From Neofusicoccum parvum (Eukaryota; Ascomycota; Dothideomycetes; Botryosphaeriales; Botryosphaeriaceae), in NCBI GenBank assembly GCA_020912385.1, contig CP087219.1, positions 1,550,001 through 1,614,000 on the forward strand: a DNA stretch of 64,000 nucleotides. The letters run 5' to 3'. A program made the position numbers and the translations under genes. Numbering within the stretch: the first letter of the stretch is position 1; the number at the start of each line of letters is the position of its first letter. The notes under the pieces are model-generated. The model did no database searches and was not told where the DNA came from. It saw only the letters and a program-made list of their open reading frames with translations. Shown here one piece after another: positions 44,681-55,829 of this stretch.

Positions 44681-45601
44681 ATCGAGCTGGAATCTGTGCT
44701 GGAATTGAGACTCGCGGCCAAGCTTGGAAAATTAAGCTTCTGATACTGTCCATTAAAAAGAAATTGGAGAGAAAAAGAGAACGTGAGGAGAGAAGAGTTA
44801 AATATGACATACAGCAAGCAATTATTGCATGTACGCCACAATTTTATCGAGGCAAGAACTCCAGATTCCAGCGCGATGTAAAAGACTCATCATATGTCGA
44901 AACTTTGCTGGTGGGTGAAGGCCATGGCGCAGGCAAATGCATCACTTGCCCTCCATGTGCTTGTAACGCCAATGATAGAGCGTTCGTCCAGCCCCCATGA
45001 GAAATGGTGTTGCACAGCATTTCAGCTTCACTACGTGTCTTAATTTCGTTCGACAGCCACCAGCCTTGTCGCCCCCGTCCGCATCCCCATCCCTGAATCT
45101 TAATGCAGCAGATTATGCAGGGAGCTGGATTTATTGCAGCCGCATGGTATAAACAAGTCAGATTACACGTGATGGATTGCACGATCTACAGTGAATATGT
45201 TATTTACGATGCTCTGCTACTCACTTAATGGGTTTATGAAAGATTACTAACATGTACTTTGTTTTGAGACCCTGTCCGTCTAGAGCAGTTTGTAACTCCG
45301 GTCCTTTCGCACTGTGATGTTCAAAAGCATTGTTAAGCAATTAAGACAACTCCTACTGTTCTTTGAAGCTTATGGTTTCACTATGTTTGCGCCCTGGAGT
45401 ATCGTTATTGAATGGCGTTTTTGTTCCTTTCGTTTCACGATTGCAGCTTCCTGAGACTTGCTCTAGCACACGATGTATAGGCCGTGAAGCCTGAGCTCCA
45501 TTTGATCGAGCAGACTTCCATGAAACTGTTGATTTTTGCTTGGAGATACTTATTTCTTCATCCTTTCAGCTTGATGGGTGTTTGGAGAAAATCCAGGTCG
45601 T
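44681..45601. other. intergenic; no gene supported
   Basis: AT-rich compared with its neighbours. It is the upstream region of the 1229-aa gene and the 3' flank of the hydrolase. The frames at 44611-45000 (+) and 45182-44844 (-) have no protein-like features. Confidence 0.45.
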
Positions 45602-46983
45602 TCAAGACCGTGGTGCACCGTTCGCGAACAGCCAACCAAACCCTTCCGCCGCCTTCTCCACCGCCTTCTTCGAGACCTCGAGATGGGGGAAGAATGACCA
45701 GACAGCGTGAGGCACACCAGGGTACACGGTCAGCTTCGTGGTGGTGCCGCACTCTTCCCTCAACAACCTCTCGAACAGCAGGCCCTCATCACGGAGCGGA
45801 TCCAAACCTGGCAATCGTCAGCACGTTCACACACCTCAGCCGCTTCCCCGCCACAGAGGATACACTTACCGCACACCTGCACGAACGTCGGCGGAAGTCC
45901 CTTGAGGCCCGTCTCCCAATTGAACGGATTGAACAACGGCGACTTATCCGGCTTGTAATGCGCTACACTCCGTCAGCACGTCTCCCGTACCCTCTCTCCT
46001 CCCCGTCTGGAAAACAAAACTCACACATGACGAACTCCATCCCCTTCTGATCCAAGCCCGGCGCCTCCGCGTTCTGCGTCCAGCTCACGTACTCGGCCTT
46101 GAACCTCTCCGGCACGACGTCCGCCCGCAGCACCGCCGGGATGCAGGCGGACAGGCCGGTCAGGGCCGGGGAAAGCGCTTCATCGCGCGCCAGCAGCGCG
46201 AGCACGACGGCGATGTTGCCGCCGGCGGACTCGCCGTGGATGACGAAGCCTCGGCTGGGCGTGGCCTTGAGGTCCGAGGCGTGGGCAGCGATCTGAGGGA
46301 CGCGTCAGTCTGGCGGGTGCTGGGACGGTGGCGGGGGGGAAGGGGTCGGCGAACCCATTTCAGCGCGTCCCAGGAGTCGTGGACGGGGATGGGGAACGGG
46401 TGTTCGGGCGCGAGGCGGTACGCGATGCTGAGGGCGACGGCGCCGTGGCGCTGCACGGTGTTGACGCTGGCGGGGCGGCGCGTGTCAGCGTCCGGCGTGC
46501 CTCGTCACGCGGGGCTGCGGTTGGTGGGATGGGGCACAGGGGGTGAGGAAGACGCGGGAGACGACGCACCAGTTCACCTCCTCGAACTCGGGCACTCCTA
46601 GGCACCAGCCGCCGCCGTGGTAGGCCACGAACAGCGGGCTTCCCTCCTTCGGCGGGTTGGTCGGTTGGTATAGCAGCGCTTCGATGCTCGAGCCGTCCCG
46701 CACCGGGATCGAGATGCGGCTCTTCTCCACGCCGTCCATGTGGATCGGAACATTCACACCTGGGACGGGTGTATGGTTGGCGGCGCCCATCGCGCGGATG
46801 GTTGACATGGGGATGTTCGTAACATCGGGCTTGGGGAGGGGTCCGGCTTTGTCGAAGAACTGGTGATGATGTTAATTGGCGCGGAGGGTGATCGCTGGGT
46901 CAGCTCAGCGCGGATGCGGCGAGACGTACAGCCTTGAACTCCGCATCCATTGATGCAAGATCCTGCCAGGTGGAAGAAGCCAT
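45602..46983 (-). CDS. HSL-family alpha/beta hydrolase (esterase/lipase), 340 aa
   Basis: Six exons: 46983-46930, 46859-46570, 46466-46355, 46292-46025, 45962-45870 and 45807-45602. The introns are 62-103 nt; donors are GTACGT, GTGCGT, GTTCGC, GTGAGT and GTAAGT, and every phase fits. The full HSL set is present: oxyanion-hole HGGGW at 99-103, nucleophile box GESAG with Ser174, acid Asp275 in LDPLRDE and His306 in GVPHAVW; also YRLAPEHPFPIP, the usual family block. There is no signal peptide, so a cytosolic carboxylesterase acting on short-chain esters or lactones is likely; the substrate is unknown. Length is normal. The many short introns explain why no single open frame covers it. Confidence 0.92.
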
Positions 46984-47712
46984 TTTGACGTCGTGTTGAT
47001 GATTCGAGTTTCCCCAGCTCTTTACTTCCTTAAATGCGGGGTGGGGATGGTAAGCGACGTTACCGTTACTCTCCGCATGTGATGACCAGGCTACGCCTCG
47101 AGCAAGTGGAAAGCAGCACTTTATAGAAAGCTGTAACTACAGAGGAGGTGGAACCAAGCTACGTATGCCATGTTAGAAACAGCAACTATACGACATGCAG
47201 TCGCATTGCAGTGTAGACGATCGCCTAGGTCACGGGTTCCGGGAGTTGAAATACCCGACTCGGCCGAGACGAGGCGTGTTGATTGGTTGTCTTAGCCGAA
47301 CGAATGTGGTTCGGACATCTAATCGCCCGGCTGCCGACCGTTATAGGTTCAATGTCTGTGATTTCTCTAGAAGAAAGAAGAGGTATTACTCAGGGTGCTA
47401 AAAAAGATGCCGGGAAGTCTGTTTCAGTCGGACCGTTTTGAAAGCTCAGCGTTTTGCAGAGATTCCCTCGCGAAGCTTCGGAGACATTCAATCCGGCTGA
47501 GTGCTTGGCCCGCTAGTTCAACATTGTCAGTGTCAATGTTTCGCCTCTGCTTTTTCATCGGGGAAGATGGTCGAAGGGTTGCCGGCAAGACTGGATCTCA
47601 AGCCTTGATTGATTGGCGCAAGAGCACCCGCATTTGCTATGGCGGCCTCAATCTGACAGAATACCTGTATGACGAGGGGAACTTTTCGTCCCAAACGCAC
47701 CCACCAGAGACC
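46984..47712. other. intergenic; no gene supported
   Basis: Upstream region of the hydrolase and 3' flank of the 630-aa gene. Frames at 47195-47401 and 47395-47766 (+) show no motif. I looked at 47220-47370 for a tRNA (GGTTCC- and GGTTCA-like stretches) and could not form a cloverleaf. Confidence 0.4.
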
Positions 47713-49775
47713 TCAATCTTTCATCTCCACGTCCGAATCTTCCGAACCCGACGAAGCGCCCTCTGAATCCGATGGTACCGATGACAGCTCCGATGTCAAC
47801 GTCCTAGCCCTCTCCGGAGCTGGTGTTGCTACCAGATCGACTTTACGCGGTCTCTGGGCTAGAGGTACACTCGCGTCTTCCAAGGAGAATAAACATTAGC
47901 ATACAACCTCAGTCAAAGATACCTGAGACTCACCATCTTCCACCCACTGGACGAGTATGAGGAGGAACTGCTCGCTCTCCTTGAAGACCTTTTCCGCGAC
48001 CACCTCGTCTGGCCTCAACCCACCGCCTCCTGCTTTGTTCTTGCCGCGGGCCTTCTTCCGTCTGGCGCGAATACCTTTGAGCACGGCCTCCACCCACGTC
48101 TTGCTCCACTTAAACTCCGGCAACATGATTTGCAAGACATGCTGGAGTAGGATGCTGACTTTCGCATTGTCCGTGAATCCATGAGTGTTGGCAGCGTAAG
48201 GTAGGAAGTACTCCTCCCATTCATCCTGCGAAGGTGGGGTAAGATTGTAGGTTGGAGGAGCATTAGGGAGAAGCGGAAGAAGCGTGTTTGCGGCTAACAC
48301 GCACTGCGCAGCAATGGGAAGCACGGACGTGTGAATCAGTGTGGCGAATATGGGGGCGGGCAGGGGGCGCAAGTGCTCGGTATAGGAATCGAGTAGCTGA
48401 TCTCGAGCTGTGAAGTGGTTCGGAAGACGTTCCGCAACGATGACAAGCTTGCAGGACGAACAGTCAGCTTTCTACTCATCCAAGCCAGTAACAAACAGGC
48501 ATCAACTTACAAACGCCAGGATGCGTTGACGTAGGCGGACAGAATCCAGCCCACCCAAGCGATCAGTTGGTGATAAGCTTTCATCATTGTCATCGCCCTC
48601 GGATCCAGAGCCTAGCGAGACGATCGACGCACGCCTTGCGCTAGTGTTCCTACTGCTTCTCCGAGTTGGCAGGCCCGAGTTATTGCCTGTTTGAGCTTCA
48701 TCCATGTCTTCGTCTTCATCAGGATCAAATCCGAGATCGCCGAAATCGTTCTCCTCCAGCTTCATCTCCTTGATCGGTTTGATGTCTTCTTCCTTTTTCC
48801 TCTCCTTCAGCTCACCCTTAAACACTTCGCTAAACTCGTTCGCCGACTTGGAGGATCCATCTGCAAGGATTGCACGGAGGATCCTGCGCCTGGTTCCACG
48901 CGAGCTAGCATTCGTGCTGATAAGGTATTGTGCGATGATACTCTGCACGAGAAGCTCATCGCCCGTGACGCCGTCCTGCTCAAGTTCTTGTTCATGGCAT
49001 CTGCTTCGCTCTTTCCAATCGTCTTCCATGATCTCCAACATCAGATCTAGCCATATCTTCCAGCGCTGCCATCTTGCCTTGTTTTTGACAGAACAGTTGA
49101 AAGCCCAGCCCAACACGCACCAGAAATCGTCGGCCTGTGCCCATAGCCCGCTCTTGTTCGCCGGTGCCGACTTGATTGGCCTCTCGTCTTCGACCCTTCC
49201 AGCATTTGTAGGTGATCCAAGGGTCCCGCGATTCCGACCGTTGCGGCTGCGTGATGAGCCAGATCCTGTGAAGATGAAGGCGTTTGCGAAGCCTGCGTTA
49301 ACGGGCCCTATAGCGCGATTGACGTCGCGGAGATACCGGACAGCGGCATCGGCTGCTTGCACCTTGTCGGGAGAAGAAGCTTTTGTTGTGATGGTAGGGT
49401 AGACGGCTAATGTTGCGGAGAGCTCGAACAGCTGGGTCGGTGGTATTTGCGCGGGCAGGCGGTGGGACGGGGCGGAGAGCGTGCCAGACTTAAGGAGGCT
49501 GGTGAGCAGGCTGAAGCCCTGAAGGTCTTCAACGAATTAGCGACGAGCCGCGCCATGATCTGCGGCATATACTCACATTGACCAGACTCTAGATAGACGC
49601 TGCAGTGGTGGGCGAGCTCGTAAGTCAGCTGCGCGGCTGCCCTGTAGCGGGGCTGCGGCACATTGCTGAGGGGCGCGGGGGAGCTTCTCGAGGCCTGGGT
49701 GGTTGACGGAGGCGTGAGGAAGATGGTCTCGCCCTCCCGGGCGGTGGTAAAGGAAGAGGGCGAATCAACGGCCAT
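47713..49775 (-). CDS. uncharacterised conserved-looking fungal protein, 630 aa
   Basis: Four exons: 49775-49577, 49526-48511, 48447-47934 and 47876-47713. The introns are 50-63 nt. The first acceptor is GTTGAAG at 49527 rather than the nearby TTCAG, because only that keeps frame (YLESGQ-YLQGFSLLTSLLKS). The others join ILAF-LVIVAERLPNHF and WVED-DASVPLAQRP. The body is helical, with Trp-rich blocks (WAQADDFWCVLGWAFNCSVK and WQRWKIWLDLMLEIMEDDW) like alpha-solenoid repeats, a basic ARRKKARGKNKAGGGG loop, an acidic linker (GFDPDEDEDMDE) and an acidic Ser-rich tail (EDSDVEMKD). No signal peptide or membrane segment. It is probably nuclear and part of a complex, but I do not recognise the family. 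It is divergent from the molybdate transporter. Confidence 0.82.
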
Positions 49776-50143
49776 TGTGTGGGGAGTTGAGGTGAGGTCG
49801 GGAGACGCGTCGGCGGCCGGCAACGAAGACGCGCAGCCACGTGCAGGCGGCGTCGGGCGATGCCGGCGCGGCGCGGCAGCGTCGCATTTGTGCGGGTGAC
49901 GCGCTCCAGTGACGCACCCTGGCAGCCCACTTCTGACGCCTCGGGCTGCACCTGACGCCTCACAGCGCGCGTCCCCACCAATCCCGCGGAGATTCGCACA
50001 CCACGCTCCAGCGCCATGCTGCTCCAGCTGCTGAGTGCTGTCGCACAACCTCCTCTCCTCCGCCACCCGCGCTCCTGTCCTTAACATCCCTCAACTGCCT
50101 CTGCCAGACATCCTCCGATCCGCGCCGCAGACACGCGTCCGCC
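49776..50143. promoter_or_regulatory. short divergent promoter between the 630-aa gene and the molybdate transporter
   Basis: 368 bp between divergent starts. GC-rich with no TATA box. A CACGTG E-box lies at about 49839-49844. The long minus frame from 50087 is a shadow continuing into the neighbouring gene. Confidence 0.4.
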
Positions 50144-51502
50144 ATGCCGTCGACCGCGAACCTCCGCCGCATAACGCAGCACAACCTGCAGACCTTCCGC
50201 GATGCGCCGTTGAGCGAGCTGTCCGGCTCTCTGGGCGATCTGGGAACTCTGCTTCCCCTCCTCGTTGCCCTGACCCTCTCGCACTCCATCTCGCTCCCTG
50301 CAACCTTACTCTTCACCGGCGCATCCAACATCCTGACCGGCGCGCTGTTTGGCATACCACTCCCTGTCCAGCCCATGAAGGCCATCGCATCTATCGCCAT
50401 TGCCCGGAGCTACAGTTTGCACGAGACAGCGGCTGCAGGCATAGGTGTCGCGGCCGTCGTCGGCATCATGAGTGTGACGGGCTTGCTGAGCTGGGTGACG
50501 CGCGTGGTGCCCATCCCGGTTGTGAAGGGCATCCAGGTTGGTGCCGGCCTCAGCCTGGTTCTCTCCGCCGGCGAAAAGATGCTCAGACCTCTGGGCTGGA
50601 CAGGCCCCTCTCCCGTGGACAACCTGCTCTGGGCCATCGGTGCCGCGCTGGCCCTGCTTGCTTGCACGCGCGCCCCACGGGTGCCTTATGCCCTCCTCAT
50701 CTTTATTCTGGGATTGATCTTTGCCGGCATCAAGGCACATGACACCCACCTGGATGGTTCCAGTATCATTCCCACCATTCCAATCGTGGTTCCTTCCTGG
50801 GCAACCTTTGGCCGTACATTTGTAACGGCTTCGCTAGGCCAGCTACCTCTGACCACCCTGAACTCCATCATCGCCGTGACCCATCTGGCCGCTGACCTTC
50901 TCCCGAGCGTTCCTACGCCTACTGTCACGGCCATCGGCTCCTCCGTTGCTGTAATGAACCTCATCGGATGTTGGTTTGGTGCAATGCCTGCCTGTCATGG
51001 CTCTGGCGGTTTGGCGGCTCAGCACCGCTTCGGTGCACGCAGCGGGGCATCCATCATCATCCTCGGCATTATCAAGATGATCCTCGGTCTTGTGGGTGGC
51101 GAAAGCCTCGTCCGCTTGCTAGCAAACTTCCCCAAAGCACTGCTTGGCGTCATGGTCCTTGCGGCAGGTGTCGAGCTGGCCAAGGTCGGCGAGTCGCTAA
51201 ATGCTGGCGCGAGAGACCTGTGGGAGGAGGCGGAGATGGAAGCCTCAGGAGGCCCGATGCTGGGGAAGAAGCTGCGCGAGCCTGATGAGGCCGAAAGAAG
51301 GGATCGATGGGCTGTCATGATGGTGACTGTTGCAGGACTGCTCGCATTCCGGAACGATGCTGTCGGCTTCGTCGCGGGCATGCTATGGCACTGGGGTCTG
51401 AAGGTGCAGCTCCCGACGCTGCAAAGGCCAAATTGGTGGCAAAGAATGAGGACCAGACGCGAGAGGAGTGCTGCTGGCGAAGAGGGAGAGAGCCTGTTGT
51501 AA
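50144..51502 (+). CDS. MOT1-family molybdate transporter, 452 aa
   Basis: High-affinity molybdate uptake for the molybdenum cofactor of nitrate reductase and related enzymes. Single exon from ATG 50144. The two MOT1 signatures are clear: a PVQPMKAIASIAIA block near residue 77 and AMPACHGSGGLAAQHRFGAR near residue 283. About ten hydrophobic segments are visible, beginning LGDLGTLLPLLVALTL and TLLFTGASNILTGALFGI, which repeats the sulfate-permease-like fold without a STAS domain. A long hydrophilic loop (about 360-395) precedes the last two segments, and the C-terminus is basic. Length is typical. Whether it sits in the plasma, vacuolar or another membrane cannot be read; no mitochondrial presequence is evident. 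Confidence 0.94.
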   Translation: MPSTANLRRITQHNLQTFRDAPLSELSGSLGDLGTLLPLLVALTLSHSISLPATLLFTGASNILTGALFGIPLPVQPMKAIASIAIARSYSLHETAAAGIGVAAVVGIMSVTGLLSWVTRVVPIPVVKGIQVGAGLSLVLSAGEKMLRPLGWTGPSPVDNLLWAIGAALALLACTRAPRVPYALLIFILGLIFAGIKAHDTHLDGSSIIPTIPIVVPSWATFGRTFVTASLGQLPLTTLNSIIAVTHLAADLLPSVPTPTVTAIGSSVAVMNLIGCWFGAMPACHGSGGLAAQHRFGARSGASIIILGIIKMILGLVGGESLVRLLANFPKALLGVMVLAAGVELAKVGESLNAGARDLWEEAEMEASGGPMLGKKLREPDEAERRDRWAVMMVTVAGLLAFRNDAVGFVAGMLWHWGLKVQLPTLQRPNWWQRMRTRRERSAAGEEGESLL

Positions 51503-51912
51503 ATCATCGGCGACTGTGAGACAGACGTCCACGCCAAACAATATCCACCAATTTCGATATTGACGCGAGTCTACTTTTCCTCTATCATCATTCCACCACC
51601 CTAATACCGATCGAAGCTTGAGGCCAACAGTAGATGGGAGATGCAGCGAGTATGCAGTGCTGTTCAGCCGACATATGTATCGAGCCAGGTGTACCCGCGC
51701 TGCCAGCGCATTGAAGTCCCCCGCCCCGGTCGGCGATACCCTGGCACCTCTGAGTCGTCGCCGCTCCTGACTGGCGCTAGCCTCATAGGGTTCACACGTG
51801 ACTCTGGCCGACATAGCGACTCCACCGCGCCAAACGGAACTCAGCTTTACACAGCGAACGCGACTTGAACACCTTCAACGACGATCCGACTGCTTGTCGC
51901 GCTCCACTCAGG
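51503..51912. other. intergenic; no gene supported
   Basis: Between tandem rightward genes: 3' flank of the transporter and promoter of the 309-aa gene. No element was recognised. Confidence 0.4.
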
Positions 51913-52902
51913 ATGTCTACCGACCCTGGTCACAGCGGCCTCCAAGAAGGCGTCACGAACGCGTCCGACAGTTTGGTATGCATATCAAAGTTCTCGTTGA
52001 ACGGCTTGTCGCTTGAGCTAAACCAGATCTTCTAGTCGGCGGGTTCTCAGTATGCTATCAACATGGAGGACGATGACGATATGTCGCTTGATCTTGACAC
52101 AACTTCACTGTCGGATACCGGCGACAGCGAGGCGAACAAATCAGACCAGGCTAATGCCGCCATGGACAACGTCGTCACATACGACTCGCAGCACGCCAGT
52201 AACTCGACCAATGTTCCTCAGGATGGCCAGTCACCCATGCACAGGCGCTACAAGGTCCACAAGCCCGAAACCGTGGACAAGCTCTGGGCTCAGCTGATCC
52301 AGCTCTGGCCGCCCATGCCTGGTGCTCCTTGGCCATACGCGGACAACATCTACAGCTACTTTCCGGTGAACTTCCCTCCTTCGTCACCCGATCCGTATGA
52401 CTGGCCCTTCGGAATCCTCCCTGCTCTTGTTGACCTGGCGACCGTTGCTCCCGGTTGGTGGCGGATCCTGGTACTTCCAGAGCTTGCGAACATTGCCCTG
52501 GATCGGATTGCCACAGAGCGCGACGCCCCGTCCGACCCCAGTGCCGCTCCTGCCAAGGCCCCGCGCCACCACACGGTCCGCTACATCACTAAGGAGGACA
52601 TCCATCTCTGCACTGGTCTTGCTGCGGACATGACCGGCCAGCGCCCTGCCCCATGGCCCCAGGCGAAGCAGGACAAGGTGCAGAAGCTCATAGAGAACCG
52701 GAAGCGCCGCCCTCTACTAGTCCTACAGCGTGAAGCTGATGAGAAGCAAGCTCTTGTCAAGCACCACCACGAGCTCTTCGACGCCTACAACGAGAAGGAG
52801 GCTGAGCTGAACATGGTCAGGGCAAACTCTGCTCGCACCATCGCGATGCTCAAGATCGCGAACGACAGGTTGGAGAAGGAGAATGCCACGCTCAAGAGCT
52901 AA
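51913..52902 (+). CDS. hypothetical protein with C-terminal coiled coil, 309 aa (local family member 1)
   Basis: Two exons: 51913-51975 and 52036-52902. The 60-nt phase-0 intron (GTATGC...TTCTAG) joins MSTDPGHSGLQEGVTNASDSL to SAGSQYAINMEDDDD. The N-terminus is acidic disorder. About 98-230 is a globular part with LWPP at 111-114, PYDWPFGILPALVDLATVAP, ERDAPSDPSAAP at 182-193 and YITKEDIHLCTGLAADMTG. The C-terminus (about 240-309) is a Glu/Lys/Leu-rich coiled coil. There is no signal peptide and I recognise no family. The pattern LPxL, then about 30 residues, then ERDAxxxPxAA, then (I/L)TxxD(I/V), then TG is shared with the 403-aa protein at 57728, which suggests distant paralogy. Confidence 0.75.
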
Positions 52903-53146
52903 GGTGGTTGGCTTGTGGTTAATTCTTTCTCAATAGATACCCCTCTGTGCTAGTGTAGAGTTTCAATGGAGGTTTGCTCGTTGAGATTCTTTTATGATGA
53001 TGACCATTTGTTCAATGGATGTTTGATGGGGAGTTGAAGCATTCGTCCGGATGGCCTTGATTTATAATGTCAGGAATCCTGCATTCAGGTGAACGCGTCA
53101 ATGCCGTAGCCATCTAGCTTGCTAATTTCACGCGCCTTCATGATAA

Positions 53147-53316
53147 CCTCCACTACCACATACACAATTAAAATGTGCGCAATCCTCCCCTCCTACATGT
53201 TCCAGTAAGATGTTCGTCTCCACTATTGCATTTACCAGTAACATACCCAATCCCCACCACCACATATTTCATGAGACTCGCATCGTCCTCCACTACTACA
53301 TATACCAATAAGACGC
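53147..53316. repeat. degenerate tandem repeat, about five 28-40-bp units
   Basis: Units begin near 53149, 53191, 53219, 53253 and 53289 and share a TCCACTAxTxCATxTACCAG-like core followed by TAAGA/TAACA. Copies differ by substitutions and small indels. It is non-coding, with no link to a mobile element seen. Confidence 0.45.
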
Positions 53317-53498
53317 TAAGCTGAATATGTGTTGATGGCAAGAAAAAGAAAAATACTTACGATCAAAGGTTGTTTGAGCATACCGCTACAACAACTTAGA
53401 GCAACAGCACGAACGGGCGTGGAAGCCGCATGACTGCTACCGGCGAATCCTCACTTCAGGCTCACCTCTTTAGCCCCTTGATCTTCAATACTACTTAC

Positions 53499-53630
53499 AC
53501 TGCCTGCGCAAGAGTTCGTTGTTGCGATTCGTGAGGATCTCGAGAAGCAGGGCGGAGCTTTGCGTTGGGATGGCGACCACCGAGGTAGAGCAGATACTCG
53601 CTAGACAGGAGCTCTTTCCCCAGAGTATAT
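53499..53630 (-). pseudogene. possible orphan exon
   Basis: A 132-nt minus-strand stretch open in one frame (ending ALLLEILTNRNNELLRRQ, coiled-coil-like). It lies between a TTGCAG acceptor (ending 53631) and a GTAAGT donor (starting 53498). I could not find partner exons on either side, so it may be a relic of a coiled-coil gene or chance. Confidence 0.2.
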
Positions 53631-54032
53631 CTGCAATTGACAGGGAGAATAGGATAGTGTGAGAAAAGAGGGTATCGATACGGTCGCGACTAGATTATGC
53701 GGGAGCCCGGGCCAAAAGCGACTTGATGTTGCTTGCACAGTTGCGGTTACGCTTGCCGCTTGTTGAGGATCGCCGCTCAGCCAGTTAAACTTTTCAATTG
53801 AGACTCATCTGCTCATGGTCTGATCCAGTATTTCCACAGGCTTCAACCTCTCTGTGACCTCGTCAGTTGAGTGTCAACCTGGAGAGCTTATGTAAGATTT
53901 GTGTTGGAACTGATAATGGCCAGCCCCTATATCCAGGCAAAGGATCGTTTCTAGCCAAGGCCACCGAAAAATGCAACGCTAGAATGTGAAAGGAGAAGCA
54001 TATGAAAATTGAAATAGCAAGCGTTCAATATA

Positions 54033-54913
54033 TTAAGCTTTATTGCCAAACGCACTCTGAGTCTTCAGCCATGTCTCGAGATCCATCATCTCAGAGTGAA
54101 CCTTTCTCAGCCCTGATATGTCCACCTTGAAGCCCTCTTCCTTGAGCCAGTTGACCATTGTCCCGACCTCCGCAACACCTGCCTTCAAAGCCTTACCCAG
54201 CAACCCAAACGTCGTTCCCACAGGGCTGCCCGTGACTTTCTGAACTGTGCGACTCAGCTGCTCAAACGTCAAGGTATCACCCGCCAGGCCCACAGCCTTC
54301 CCACTCCACCTCTCCGGCTGCTCAAACGCCCTGGCGGCAAAAACGCCAATATCCCTCGTCGCGACCCACTGCAGCGGCTTCTCCCCCATCGTATCACGCA
54401 GCGCCGTCATGAACACCTTCCCCGCAAACCCCGACCGGAGGTTCTCCATGAATACCGCGGGCCGCAGCACCGTCCAGCCCATGCGCGACGCGGTGCTTGG
54501 TCGCGAAGTGCGGCGCCGCCGTCGCGTTCGCCCACGACCGCGCTCGACGCTGCCGTACACGAAGTGCGTCACGCCCGCTCAGACGGCCTCGTCGACCCGT
54601 GCCTTGCCCTGCCGCACCTCACTCTCCAGCGTCACGCCCCTGCCCATCAACGCCTGCACCGAGTATACGCCCCAGAGCGCGGCTGGGGCCGCGGCCTGGC
54701 GGGCGGCGGCGAAGAGCGCGGGGACGTCGTTGAGGTCGCCTTGGATGAGCTTGATCGAGGGCGATTTGGCGGCGAGGCGCGTGGCGCTGGGAGACTGCGC
54801 GTCGCGGGTGAGGGCGAGGATAGTGAGGTCGGGGTGCGGCGGGTGAGGAGCGCGTCGATGACGGAGCCGCCTTGTTTGCCAGTGGCGCCGGTGATGGGGA
54901 GGGCGCGGGACAT
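54033..54913 (-). pseudogene. broken NmrA-like NAD(P)-binding protein
   Basis: It starts with an intact Rossmann loop (MSRALPITGATGKQGGSVID) and is similar along its length to the intact gene at 55939. At least three lesions break it. The frame shifts at about 54833-54846, after DALLTR; protein-like sequence continues one frame over (HPDLTILALTRDAQSPSATR). An in-frame TGA lies at 54579-54581, just before AGVTHFVYGS. A double frame change near 54480-54550 turns the expected block into an Arg-rich run, while the correct reading of that block sits in the next frame. The last 150 codons, to the TAA at 54033, read cleanly. No splice pattern explains all three, so I call it a pseudogene. Before decay it would have been an NmrA-type regulator or reductase. 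Confidence 0.82.
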
Positions 54914-54925
54914 GGTTGGTTGGCG

Positions 54926-54977
54926 GTGGAGGGCGGTGGCGGCGGCGGCGGTGGTGGTGGTGGTGGTGGTGGTGGTA
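54926..54977. repeat. GGT/GGC trinucleotide microsatellite
   Basis: About 17 consecutive GGT- or GGC-type triplets (GGTGGTGG...), 13 bp upstream of the broken NmrA-like gene's start. Such runs are length-unstable. Confidence 0.7.
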
Positions 54978-55829
54978 GGTTGCTGGGAATGGAGTGTCAG
55001 TTCAGGGGACGCGCCAATTTAACCATCAAGTCGATGGTATGGACGTCCTCAAAGACTGGTCGCGTTCGAGCATTGCCCTATAGATTTGTTGGTGAGCTGG
55101 CTGTCTGTTGGTCGTAGATGGGGGGCAATTCGAGCCACTGTGCTCTCGCACGCTCGGCTCCTGAATGGCGCGCCGCTTATCAAGCGCAGCACATTCGCAT
55201 TAAAATCGATCTACTCGGCCTTACTATAGATATCTGGCGCAAAATCCGTGTTCAAATTGAAGGTGGGTTATGGGCGAGTGATCGGGGTTTCTCTTTCGGC
55301 CGTTGCTGATTGTTGCACTGTATAACAAAAATATCTTCCTCTAGCAGACTCGTAGCACAATGAAGTGCGTGGGCCTGTACTCGAAATTTCGCAATGGCAA
55401 AAACTTGTGTAAAAAGTAGACTAATCAAGAATTGATGCTGCTATTCGATACATCTAAGTGTGACTCTGCTGCGCTTAGCGGAATGTGGAATTTCCGTTTT
55501 GCAAGATATCGTTCTGAGTGCTCGGGCTCAACCCCATACCCTAGCCAACAGCTCGGGGCATTGCGTCCGATTCGGCCCTCCTTAAGGCTTCCACGGCGAG
55601 AAATGTCTTGACATCCGCAGCCAAGATTTACGTCAGCGCGGCATAAGTCCAGACTAGCTGCTTCGGTAGGGAAAAAACCACGACATCCCTGAGACTGCTG
55701 GAATGCGTACAGCTGATTCGCTGATCAGAGTAGCATGATTGTCTTCACGTAAACCAAAAGTCCACACTGAGCTTGTGCTAAGATGATGTAGGCGTGCGAT
55801 CGTGGTACAGTTGTTCAGTGCCTGAGGAG

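Larger units (their letters stand above)
52903..54032. other. gene-poor interval
   Basis: No intact gene. It contains the degenerate tandem array at 53147-53316 and one splice-flanked open stretch on the minus strand (53630-53499, listed separately). The rest is AT-rich without recognisable structure. Confidence 0.45.

Noticed and set aside
47195..47401. Possible tRNA (GGTTCC- and GGTTCA-like loops)
   Set aside because: No acceptor stem or D/anticodon arms could be formed by eye; tRNAscan-SE would settle it.
54033..54913. Reading the broken NmrA-like locus as an intron-containing functional gene
   Set aside because: No GT-AG pairs remove the first frameshift, the TGA and the double frameshift while keeping the residues that match the intact paralogue.
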